Part shown: in pieces, positions 12,776 to 22,701 of the stretch
Layout of the letters: each line of letters begins with the position of its first letter
Position numbering within the stretch: the stretch's first letter is position 1
Origin: Limnoperna fortunei
Lineage: Eukaryota; Mollusca; Bivalvia; Mytilida; Modiolidae
NCBI GenBank assembly: GCA_944474755.1
Contig: OX104115.1
Coordinates: 72,888,993 to 72,952,992 of the forward strand
Reading direction: 5' to 3'
DNA length: 64,000 nucleotides
Notes under the pieces: model-generated
The model's input: the letters and a program-made list of their open reading frames with translations, nothing else
Told to the model about the DNA's origin: nothing
Database searches by the model: none
Program-made: the position numbers and the translations under genes

Positions 12776-13622
12776 CCACAATCTGGCAGTACTAAAATCT
12801 AATTCTAACAGTCACAGTCTGTTCAATGGTAACGTAACGTCACAATATTACAGTAGTTCTACACTTCGATTTAATTTTTGCTTATATTTGTCATTAAATA
12901 TTTTTTTGCTATACGGAAGGCCTTAAAGAAGGGAAATACACTAAATGCACTACAGTGTGCATTGCGAACAGGAGGGTCTCGAATTGTTGCTCATGAACCA
13001 TTACGCGATCAATAAGTTTATCTCCGGTGTGTTAATACAATTTTCTTTACAGGTCGGACATGTAGCACAATAAATGAGATTTCTATTTTTACAATCCATG
13101 CTTTTGTTCACACTGAAAATGGTTTCTTCGCTTTTTCAGATAAGAATATGAAAAAAAACGCAATTGTTTAGAGTCATATTCCATTGTGAACTTAGTGGAA
13201 TTATGTAAAGCATTAAAAAACTTCAAAATGAATAAATGACAGTTTGTGACTCTTTTACCATTTGGTTTATGAAAATTAGAATGACTATTATTCCGTTTTA
13301 TTAATACTACACTAAAAATCATGTAAAAATATTTTGCGTTGCCAATTTATAAATTAACCATTCGAAATAACACCTGGCCAGTAGAGTGACTTGGAAAATA
13401 ACTTAAAAATATGTGATCTTGATTTAAACATTTTCAACCATACGACCCAATACCTGTCCAAATATATGAAACAGTTTAAAGACACATAGGTAACCTTATT
13501 TCAGACTTACACGATAAATTTACGTTAGCCCGTTGTGCTAATTATAAGTTTCGTTAGGAACATGTAGCTTATAGAACAATAATCAATACTTCATATATAC
13601 TGTACATCATTAGCCGCTCAAC
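12776..13622. other. Intergenic DNA upstream of SLC5-like exon 1
   Basis: No exon or recognisable repeat was seen. A catatatactg TATA-like string lies about 30 bp before the SLC5 start exon, but this is too weak in AT-rich DNA to call a promoter. Confidence 0.4.
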
Positions 13623-13700
13623 ATGGTCGACACTCTTGCTACATGGAACTTTGCGGTTTTAGCAGTATACTTCGTTGTTGTAGTTGCAGTTGGAATTTGG
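13623..13700 (+). CDS. SLC5-like exon 1 (start codon and TM1)
   Basis: It opens with ATG and encodes 26 codons with a membrane helix (NFAVLAVYFVVVVAVGIW), then meets a GTAATT donor in phase 0. This matches the N-terminus of SLC5 family members, whose first helix ends in a similar G-x-W motif. No alternative upstream start was seen. Confidence 0.7.
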
Positions 13701-14605
13701 GTAATTATTTTTTTTAAATTTCTTCGCAATTTTGATTACACAATATTAATTTTTTAAATCTATATGTTTTTCCGAGAAGAACAAATATCCATGCGTAGTC
13801 TACACACAAATAAATATTGGTTATTTACAGCACTATATTTATTTCCAAGTCATAAAGGTAGCTGGTTATTAACTATGGATCGCCTACAAGTTTATACCAA
13901 GGTTTTTGTTCGAGTGTTACCCTGGGTAAGGTGTGTTTGATTTAAAAAAAAGGAACATTGATTTTCAGTTTTTTTTTGCCGTATGGCAAGATTTAACTAG
14001 ATACTTGGCCGTCTTACCAAATATAAACAGTACGCGATGATACAAATGTACCTAAACGTTGCTTTAAAGTGCTGGCTTTCACAGAAACAAACACACCGAA
14101 AGACAGAATATTTTAGACGTTATTTATTTTCATTGACTTTAAATGGAACAATGAAAAGCTGATAAAATGTCAAATGTGTCGTGTGTGTATGTTTCTTATA
14201 TAAAGACTTTCGATTGCAGAGTGGAAAGTCTTATTGTGTATTGTCTTTTTCCTATTTTTTTCCGCCAGATTTTTTTCTTTTTGCAGTATAAATTGCGTTT
14301 CGACATGTCGAAGAAACCATAGATGTCTAACACATAACGTTTTTGCAGTTAATCTTGGCACATCAGACCCTTTTTACTTTTCTTCGCAGTCACAAGTCCT
14401 TTGAGCAGAAAAATTTTTGAAATTTTATTTAACATGGTCAGTGATAGATTGTGACACTTTATTATATTTTCTATCAACAAATTTTTTTCACCGTTTTCGC
14501 ATTTTTATTGCAATGCGATTTTCTCCATTGTAACTAACACTTTTATGCGTTTTTCATTGTTCGTCTTGCATTTATCCATACATTGGTAAAATATTCCATT
14601 TTCAG

Positions 14606-14665
14606 GCAGCGTTTTTCTTAACTGCACTTAGTTGGGTCTTTGATCTAGTATATATTGCGTGCGGG
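14606..14665 (+). CDS. SLC5-like internal exon fragment
   Basis: Twenty codons lie between a ttttcag acceptor and a GTAAGT donor (AAFFLTALSWVFDLVYIACG), phase 0 at both ends. It resembles the helix of SLC5 proteins that reads about GW.FVP.YI..G. The preceding region that this family normally carries between TM1 and this helix was not found in the intron. Confidence 0.55.
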
Positions 14666-14764
14666 GTAAGTGTTCGTGCAGTTACAAATTTATTCAGGCA
14701 TATACATTTTATGTACTAAGATGCATTGATGAAACAATACAAATTAAATGGAAGGTCGAGTTTT

Positions 14765-14872
14765 CGTTGGGTACGACGGTTTCCTCCCCCAATAAAAAAT
14801 GCACACTATGATATAGCTGCAAAATTGCTGAAAGTGGCATTAACACAAAATTAAAACAAACAAATTAAATTG
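14765..14872 (+). mobile_element. SINE 3' fragment in an intron
   Basis: The text ggtttcctcccccaataaaa, atgatatagctg, gctgaaagtggcattaa and aaacaaacaaa gives the core-to-tail part of the bivalve SINE in plus orientation. Confidence 0.8.
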
Positions 14873-15662
14873 CTTAACAACTATCAAAAACAAATGCCAA
14901 GTTATATTTCTGTTTGTCTTGAATTATCATAAGCGACAATTATTATGCTCTGATATGATTGATACATTGCGCATAAGTGGATGACAATATTGCTTATTAA
15001 CTTCACTGTCAGCTTTATCAAATCAAATGACTAGTTTAGGCGTAGAAAGCAATTGTTAAGAGAATGGAACAACTCGATGACAAACTGTATACAGTCCCTC
15101 ACCCAATCAATGTGTTATACCATGTGTTACTTTTTCTTAAATAGGTAAATCAAAACTTTAGAAACAATGTAGTTCATAAGTGTATATTATAGTTAAATGT
15201 GTCATATAACTGTAAAGCAAGTAGACAAAACATCTACGTAGCTGCAGTGGCTACCAGTATATACACCACTCTTAGTGTCGTTAATACCCCAATTACATAT
15301 TAGTACTGTTTTGTATGCAATGCACAATAGTGCTTTGCGATAGTTATTTCTTTATTTCTTAATTTTTTTCCTTATTCATATGTTTATTTATTTCCTTACT
15401 CAATTACCTTTTTTTACCTATAGATTCGGAAATGAAACAGTATATTATTCTAATATTCACAAAGAAGTCATTCTTGATTGCATGGATTGGTCAACTGTTA
15501 ATTTTTGATAAACAGATCTAGTGTATGAATAAATGTTGAAATAGAGGGTTCATTAAAATAAACGAAAAGTTTGAAAATGAAAACGTGCTTAAATAGCAGG
15601 AATTATAAGGAATAAAAGCTAATTTAGTCCGAGTTGTATTCTGCCGCGTTACTTTTACAAAG

Positions 15663-15733
15663 GATACTGGACTGGAACATGTACCTGTGTATTTATGTAA
15701 TTCTAGCGTTCACTTCACTTTTCACAGTTGTCG
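15663..15733 (+). CDS. SLC5-like exon (LDWNMYL helix)
   Basis: It encodes ILDWNMYLCIYVILAFTSL followed by FTVV and ends at a GTAAGA donor in phase 1. In SLC5 transporters the equivalent segment directly precedes the GGLTAVIYTD motif. The exon at 16138 begins with exactly that motif and in matching phase, which supports both calls. Confidence 0.7.
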
Positions 15734-15774
15734 GTAAGACAAAGTTTAATAATTACGTTTATAAATTTATAAAT

Positions 15775-16172
15775 GGACATTTTTTCGTATTGAACACAAT
15801 TGTCGATTAGACATTTGCCTTGATTTTGTTTGTAATTTTTATCTACAATTATTAAAGAATGACAGGTTGTCATGTATTATTACTGGACAGAAGTATACCA
15901 TTTTCATTTTTTTGTTGTTGATAACGAATAAATTGTTGAGAAATAATCAAATATTTGTAATTGTAAAACAATGTAAATATATGTTTGACATCAACACAAC
16001 GAACTTTAAGTTTAAGACTTTTAACTTAGTTGCCCTTTTCATGGTCACAAGATTATATTGTCTAGTTATTTTCAGATGTCAAGGATATTTCACTGTAATT
16101 AGGAGATATAGAAAACTTGTTATTTATATTAGCACAGGTGGCTTGACCGCGGTAATATACGCCGATACATAT
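15775..16172 (+). repeat. Segment duplicated at about 29110-29470
   Basis: The intron upstream of the GGLTAV exon, from near acatttgccttgat through cattattactggacagaag to the exon itself, recurs at 29110-29470 with moderate divergence. Similarity ends inside the exon, after the codons for GCC GAT AC. Downstream, similarity resumes at 16228 with 31903. Copy A therefore looks like copy B minus the interval 29470-31900. Confidence 0.8.
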
Positions 16173-16175
16173 TAA
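16138..16175 (+). pseudogene. SLC5-like exon, truncated (GGLTAVIYAD)
   Basis: After the tagcacag acceptor the frame supplied by the preceding exon gives GGLTAVIYADTY and then TAA at 16173-16175. The paralogous exon at 29436 continues for another 17 codons. The truncation coincides with the breakpoint of the inferred deletion. Confidence 0.75.
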
Positions 16176-16227
16176 AGATCAAATATAGAAGTTTTGATCA
16201 GTATTTTGTGTAATAACATAACGTTTT

Positions 16228-16690
16228 GATGTGTGTCTTATTATACATGTAATACATAATTCATCATATTTCATCCTTTAATACATCGCGCGGGGACCAT
16301 AACGTGAGAATTCACAGTGCTAGACCCATAGATCTGCCAAATGCGTACAGTGGTGTTGGAAATGGGATGCCCTCTTGTTGTGGGGTTGTCAGGTTATTAT
16401 ACGGAAAGTTTGACCGCAGACCACAGATGAAAACGTGTTTGGAAAATACTACGCTCCGTGCACGATATAGGCCACTTTATATAGATTCCAATAACAGTAG
16501 GCTCGTTGTAGCTGCTACAAAATGCTAAATTATCCGCCGCTACCAATACCCCATACTTTTCCAGTCGCATTCAAAATTTGTATCCTTTTAGTCCATGTTC
16601 CGAATTTATCTACTGATTGTTAACATGTTCAAGTTTTTAATATAGCTGAAATACTGTTCGCCAGACAAAAAGCAAACGTCCAATCAATCC
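16228..16690 (+). repeat. Dispersed repeat, copy 1 of 3
   Basis: Shared with 31903-32230 and in part with 35345-35720. The family has the landmarks ttatacatgtaata, gagaattcacagtgct, gaccgcagaccacag, a cgccac..tt..tagat string and, where complete, gctgaaatactgttcgcc followed by a caatcaatc-like tail. The tail suggests a SINE or MITE-like element. No protein is predicted. Confidence 0.7.
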
Positions 16691-17249
16691 GTCCAGCCAT
16701 CAATCAATATAATACATAATACCACAAACTTCACTGGATTCATTTTACCGATATAAAAACAATAAAGCTTTTTAAACCAGTATGATGGTCGATAAAACGT
16801 CTTGGGTCATTAGAAAACATTTATTTGACAATCTCCTTTCTGACATTAAGTTGTAGTATTCTTAAATCTGTTTGCCGTTCAAAAAAGTTTTTTCAATACA
16901 TTCTTTGTATAACATATACCAACTGTAACACGAATGAGAAAATACTCAAAAGTTCATTTAGGAATACTATAGATATTCAGTTTACACGTTTTTGGCGTAA
17001 CGTGGTGATTTTAAAAACACCAATTTAGGTGGTAAAGCGTTATAAAAGAAGGTAAACAAATACTTGTGGTAGAAATTCCTATGATGGATTTCAGAGGATT
17101 TTCAAATAATTTGAATACATCAATTATTTGTTGTTTAATCCTAAAAGTTATGACTTAGGTTTTTGTAATTGCATACATTGTCCAATCACAACCGACTATA
17201 CATAAAAAATTAGAATAAATTAACAGTGCATTACACTATTGTTTAGTAG

Positions 17250-17402
17250 GAATGCAGGGATTGATGTTGGCCGCGTTACTCGCAGCATTAATGAGTTCAT
17301 TAACTTCCATCTTAAACAGCGCTTGTTCTATTATAATGATGGACATTTTGAGACAATGTAAAAAGCATGCTTCGCAATCAGAGCTCATGATAGTTGGCCG
17401 AG
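17250..17402 (+). CDS. SLC5-like exon (LMLAALLAALMSSLTSILNS)
   Basis: After a tttagtag acceptor the frame reads GMQGLMLAALLAALMSSL, then TSILNS, MDI and a SELMIVGR segment. This is the conserved SLC5 region (family pattern G.LMLA.M.AALMSSLTSI.NS) that includes the sodium-site helix. It would join in phase to the exon ending at 31899 (phase 1), although that exon lies 14 kb downstream. After VGRV the reading becomes charged (KLDDIRRSS) where the family has a membrane helix, so the 3' end is decayed or the donor is cryptic. The minus-strand frame at 17236-17469 is its shadow. Confidence 0.75.
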
Positions 17403-17734
17403 TCACTGTTCTAAAACTAGACGACATTAGAAGAAGCAGTAACGTATCAAAACACAAATGTACTAACACTTATGTGTCTAAAAAACAATTGACGAATTCA
17501 CAACTCTTATTTAAATTTTGAGTCGTTTTTGCTAAAAATACTAACGGTATTTCAGATCCCGTAAAATAAACTACTAATAAGATCATAAGAAGTCGCGCTT
17601 CTTAATATACATTTTTCACGTTTTGTGTAAAATTTATTACTACGCTATCAGTGATAAAGATTATACATTGATGTAATCAGTATTTTACGCAATTTGGATT
17701 GTGCTATATTTATAATATTAGTTTTCCTTTTAAG

Positions 17735-17955
17735 GCACCAACTGGGGACTAATGCTAAGTTTAGATGTAAGGATAATACAAGCAGTTACAGATTTTGTTT
17801 ACAGGACACCTGCATGTAGAAGTGGAGAAGAAGATAACAGACCATCTATAACAAAATATGTCGACTTTCTACACTTTGCTGCAATACATTTAGTCCTAAG
17901 TGCAATATGTATGGTAGTGACTAGTCTTTTGACAACGCCGAGACCAACCAAAAGG
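17735..17955 (+). CDS. SLC5-like exon (WGLM...YRTPAC...EED.RP)
   Basis: The exon lies between a ccttttaag acceptor and a GTTAGT donor. In the frame of the ATG at 17752 it encodes a WGLMLSLDVRIIQ helix, the family landmark YRTPACRSGEEDNRP, and a further helix with a SLLTTP end. SLC5 proteins have the same order near the C-terminus. It is open throughout. The exon normally lying between this one and the previous (WIPVI-type helices) was not found. Confidence 0.8.
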
Positions 17956-18081
17956 GTTAGTTATGATTTTAAAGAATCCTTCAGTTTTTTATCTATTAAG
18001 TTTTACACTAGACTAAGCGAAATGTCGGATGCAAAAAAATGTTCGCTCGACTATAACCTTATTTTAAAAGTGATTGCATAG

Positions 18082-19373
18082 AAGTATGTACATGTATGTA
18101 TTTTGTACTTTCAGTATTATTTATTTTATATAGTTACATCGTGTGATGTGGTAGACTAAAGACGATGTCGATTAGCCTGAATTGTCGTAAGGCGATTAAA
18201 GGGAAACGGATGAACTGACCGCTAGTCCTGAAAGAAGAACTTCATCCATAAGTACGTTCTTGTGAAATTATTTAAAGAACAATATATGTATTCTAATATC
18301 TCTGTTTACCCTGCTACACTTAAGATCCTTTGATTGAAGAACCAGTGCCTCTTACAGTAAACACTGTTTGAATTTGTTTTTAAAACTTAGTCTTGAGTAA
18401 AATCCTTCTTTCTGTTTTTGTAAAATGAAATGAAACGTAGACTTTCTTATAATGGTACTTTGATATAGTCTTTTCAATTTCTGTTTGGCGTTGAGATATA
18501 TTTTCAGTTTTCCGGCGTAAGTAGAATTATAATTTGTCATATTTGACTGTATAGGAATGGATTTATTAACGTTTATACGCAAATATGTGTTTTGAAGATG
18601 TTTATTATTAATTAATTTATTTATTTTGAGATAATAACAAGTTTATTTAACAATTGCTCACAATATAGTTGTTTTCAAGTACAATATAGTTGATAACAAA
18701 AACATATATTTATATATAAAACAAGGTTTTTAAACTATGAGAAGTATATTGAGTTAGCCAAAGACAATTCATAAACAAGAGTTAATGCGTGTACATACAA
18801 TAGACAAATTAAATGTAACAAAAATGAAGATAAAAGTCAAGTATAGTGGCAGCAAAACAGATTTGTATCAGTAAATACTGTAATTGTGTGAAAGAAAGTC
18901 GAACACGCTTTGATCACGTAGATATTGCCAAAAAAATGTATAATTTGGATTTATATAGCTTGTTAATGGTAAGTTATGGTATAAGTTCAATGATTTTCGG
19001 TAGTTTTCGTTTATCAAGAAAATTGTTACATTTACAGTTATGAATAAAAGAGAGAGTTCCAAGATTGTATTTCCATAAATTCAATAATGAAGCAAAGTCT
19101 AATCTTTCCTGTCTTTCTCGTATTTAATTTTTTCCGCACTTAACCAAATGTTTCATTTTGAATAAAATAAGGCAATGTTCAAAATATAATTGTTTTCATT
19201 TCCATAAAACCCGAGTATCATATTTTGTTCTGATATTTCTAAATTTTGCATAATGTTTCGGAAACTAAGATTTGTGTCAGATTGCTAAGGATTAAATTTT
19301 GAAAATTGCAGTGAAAGAATAGATGATGTAACGTTTCAGAGTTTTGAATGTTATTTAGTTGAGAGACATTTTT
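18082..19373. other. Intron-like AT-rich DNA
   Basis: This lies between the last two SLC5-like exons. No further exon or recognisable repeat was seen. Confidence 0.45.
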
Positions 19374-19709
19374 TCATTTGATATAGTCTATATTCTGTAT
19401 AAAGTATATATTGTGGATAGTTTTCCATTGAAATTCTTTTACCCGTTTGTCGACATCAATGAATTTTAGAGTAAACCAAACTTTCTTCCTGTCACTTTCA
19501 GTAAAATTACCAAAGTGGGAATCCCATTTTTCAATGCATTTTGGTTGAATGTTATCTTTTGTTTTAAGAATTTGTTTTATTGTTTTGAGATTAAGATCTA
19601 TGATTCCTAAAACCTTTTTGTTTTGAATAATTTTAAGATTGTTTCTAATTTCAAATTCTTTAATTCTTACAGTGTTATCATTTACATCATTTAAATTATT
19701 ACGCAGCAA
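19374..19709 (-). pseudogene. LINE ORF2 C-terminal fragment
   Basis: The 111-codon minus-strand frame contains KCIEKWDSHFG, WFTLKFIDVDKRVKEFQWK and IHNIYFIQN. This is the pattern of the region after the RT domain in many non-LTR elements (W..IF....D.K..EFQ.K.LH.I). It lies inside the last SLC5-like intron in antisense orientation. No RT core accompanies it. Confidence 0.65.
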
Positions 19710-19825
19710 ATTTTGAAATTTTGTTATTATTGCTATTTTAACTCTGGAAATTCTAAAATACAGTTTAGTTTGCCTGTAAGACTATTATATACTTGTTTAC
19801 GCATTTACGCATTGATTGATTTTAG

Positions 19826-20052
19826 ATCAACGGTCGAGGCTTACATGACACTGTATTGATTGGCTTTATGGAACGACGACTGATTCAAGCCATGTATTGA
19901 CACAAGAGGAGAAGCTTGCGTTACGTGCAAAAATGACATCTGTAGCAGAAAATCCACGACATCAAATCATATTAAATGTTGCTGCCATATTTATGTTAAC
20001 GTTCACAGTCTTTCTTCTTGGATTTTTCATTAACAAGTTAGGCAGCACTTGA
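19826..20052 (+). pseudogene. SLC5-like terminal exon with lesions
   Basis: The 3' part reads TQEEKLALRAKM, then VAENPRHQIILNV, a last membrane helix (MLTFTVFLLGFFI) and TGA at 20050-20052. That is the usual SLC5 ending, a charged linker before a final helix. In this frame the start of the exon has TGA at 19846-19848. The phase-0 frame delivered by the previous exon does not reach the EEKL frame. A small indel or another acceptor is needed, so the exon appears broken. Confidence 0.6.
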
Positions 20053-21639
20053 CTATGATAATCTGAAAAGATGGTAACATATGTATGTTTAACAGTTACA
20101 ATAACTCTTTTATTTTACTTACGACACTTTTATTTTGGTCTTTCAAAAAATTAAACATTTCGTCAGTTAAAATATATTTTTGTTAAAAAAAATAATTTTG
20201 GAGATGATGAAAATCCTGTTTTGACATTCAAAGACTCAAATAACTTTTACCAACAATTCTTTTACATATTTGATGTTGAATTATTTCTTAATTAAAAAAT
20301 TAAGGTAGCAAAACTACCACAACTTCTATATTAGAAGTCAACTAGCACCATTCTAAACAGAAAAACAAATTAATAATATATAATTAGTTGTTTTGGTAAA
20401 TTTGGTAAAAAGTGTGGTGTAGTCTGTAGTTTTGCATATATATATTTGTTTAGAATAAAATCGCATTGAAAAAAGAGATATCCTAATTTCATTAACTTAT
20501 ATTCAAATGTTTTCAATCTTTTTAAACAAGATACTAGTATTTTTTATGTTCCATGACTATACATGTAACAAATGTAAGCAGGTACGTCTTAAAATTTATT
20601 AGGAACAAATGTGAATAAGTGAAGAACACTAAGCATTTATTGTTAAATTGTGGGTGTACCACGGGATAAAGCAGTATAAATAGGATTTACTGTTAATGTT
20701 TAAATAGTTACGATAGTCATCTGTTATTGATCTCCGGAATTTTACCAGTAAGTGGGAGCGTTCGAGGCATATGCAGAGTGGATATGATGTGCTTATCTCT
20801 ATCCATTATTGATAATGATTGCAAATTTCCCTGCATACTGTGTGGTTCTCTGGATACTGCGGCTTCTTCCAAAAATGCTATGAGGTTGTTAAAATACTAC
20901 TAAAATTGCGTAAAATCCGTTTAAATAATCAAACAAGAAATATTTGAGTTATAACTATGACGTCAGCCGGTACATAAACAAACACACCTTTTTATACTCA
21001 AGATAAACTTCAATTTTATGAAATAAGGTATTAATAGAAATGCTAAATAATATATAACATTACTAATTGCATAAGTCTAACTGAATGTTTATATATATAG
21101 TATTTTGTTATATATATATTGACACAAGAAGAGAAGCGTATATATAAACGCATGGCACTGAAATAACTGAATTATTCAATAAACCCAAGGTGACCCGAAT
21201 TAACCATATTTCAAGGTGGACAGACAAACTTAGAAAAGAGAAAGAAAGTTTTTGGATCAAAACTTTGGGAACATAATTTCCGAAGGGAATAAAAAATTCA
21301 TGGGACTTTAACCCAAACACATGATCTCTAAATTTTCATGTACAATTACGGGTCGTTTTATTTATTTAAAAATTGCTTGTTTTTATATACATTGATTGTA
21401 ACCTTATTTATAGGGCTACTTGCATGTACTTATAAACCTGTACATACGTGTAATAGCACTAACAAACAACTTTTTTTCGTAACTTATAAGAAATCGTATA
21501 CATCATATACGTATAATGAACAAACACTTTTTACCTGTTATTGTCATTTGAAATAAAACACTGATGGAGCCTGTTGGTCAGGCGAAATATTTTTAAAGTG
21601 TAAAATTTATTTATTTATTTTGTTAGTTTTATTTTTGTT
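20053..21639. other. AT-rich intergenic DNA
   Basis: No gene was recognised. Near 20848, ctctggatactgcggcttc resembles a very degraded SINE core. Confidence 0.5.
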
Positions 21640-21845
21640 TGACGCGATTTTTTACCTTTATCGTGCGTTGTTGTGGTTTTGACCTGCAAGCCTTACCTTT
21701 GATAGGACATCTGGCAATCCAATCTTTATCAATTAAAATTTGAGCCGAGCAGACCCAGCCCACAGTAAGACTCGAACCCACACCTTCAGCGTTGACGGTT
21801 GCGTGATAAATAGAAGACAACTAACTACCTTAACCATCCCAGAAA
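21640..21845 (-). mobile_element. tRNA-headed SINE
   Basis: On the minus strand: a head with an A-box-like tgggatggttaagg, a B-box-like gggttcgagtc, then attttaattgataaagattgcc and a truncated core, ending near a caaacaaaa tail. Head and mid-section match the full SINE at 42086-42341. Confidence 0.75.
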
Positions 21846-22655
21846 ATTGTATCTCAGTATAGAGCAGACATTCAGTGAACTGACGTAACATGTCACTTTG
21901 TACCATTATGTCTTTATGAAGAGGACATGAAATATTTTAACAACACAGTATAATGGAGATAAATACTATACATTTATGTTATACTGGATAGTTTTACATA
22001 TTATGTCCCTGCGCTTTAACTTTCAAAGATAGCTCCATTTTATAACGACAAAGGAAAGGAACCATTGAAAACAGCAGTCAACAGAAGAACTACAATTAAT
22101 AAAAGAAATAATCAAACGTTAAATTCAAATTTATTTCAATATATGTATATATCTTTTGGAATCTCTGTGTCTGAACAATAAATACATTATATACGAAGTG
22201 TAAAGCCACATGTATATTACTGAATAGTCATTAAAGTAAACACGTATATAAACGTTTTAAAAGTGTTATTAAAATAATTAATCATTTTTAATCGGAAAAC
22301 CAAATAATATATTTTAACGACACGAATTGGAGACATTCTGGAAATTGGAGGGCGTTTTGACCTGCACCCTTTTTAAATTATATAATTATATTCTAATTGC
22401 CTAGTATACAATTAGCCACATACAAATCTAGTTTTGTACATAGGAATATAAAACTGACTGCTAACAAATAAAACCATGTATATGATATTTGGCTAGAAAA
22501 CGTGTCACCAATTCCAGTATATTTTAAATAATCATTTAACAATGAACAATGAATACAATTAAAATTTTCCATTGATTTTTTTGTGTCACTAGATCCCAGA
22601 AATATTGTTTTCCACAACGATGCTTCCGTACAAATTTCATCGTACTCATACCAAG

Positions 22656-22701
22656 ATGAAACATATTGTTACTCTGTTCAACATTTTGGTTTTGTTAATG
22701 G
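22656..22701 (+). CDS. Signal-peptide exon
   Basis: ATG in an accaag context, 15 codons with a Lys-His start and a hydrophobic core, GTATGG donor in phase 1. The same 46-bp exon is conserved at 2739 and, broken, at 5560. Confidence 0.6.

Larger units (their letters stand above)
13623..20052 (+). pseudogene. SLC5-type sodium/solute symporter, broken gene (copy A)
   Basis: Several splice-bounded pieces match successive parts of SLC5 (SGLT-type) sodium-coupled solute carriers, multi-pass plasma-membrane proteins that import sugars or other small solutes with Na+. Pieces: 13623-13700 (N-terminus and TM1), 14606-14665, 15663-15733, 16138-16172, 17250-about 17400, 17735-17955 and about 19826-20052 (last TM and stop TGA). 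Exons expected between TM1 and 14606, between 14665 and 15663, and the whole middle of the protein are absent. The 16138 exon runs into a stop after 11 codons, and the last exon has an in-frame TGA and a frame conflict. The missing middle is present at 29436-31899, so this locus is either a dead paralogue or a rearranged gene. The substrate cannot be inferred. Confidence 0.75.

Noticed and set aside
17236..17469. Minus-strand 77-codon frame
   Set aside because: Antisense shadow of the SLC5-like exon at 17250.
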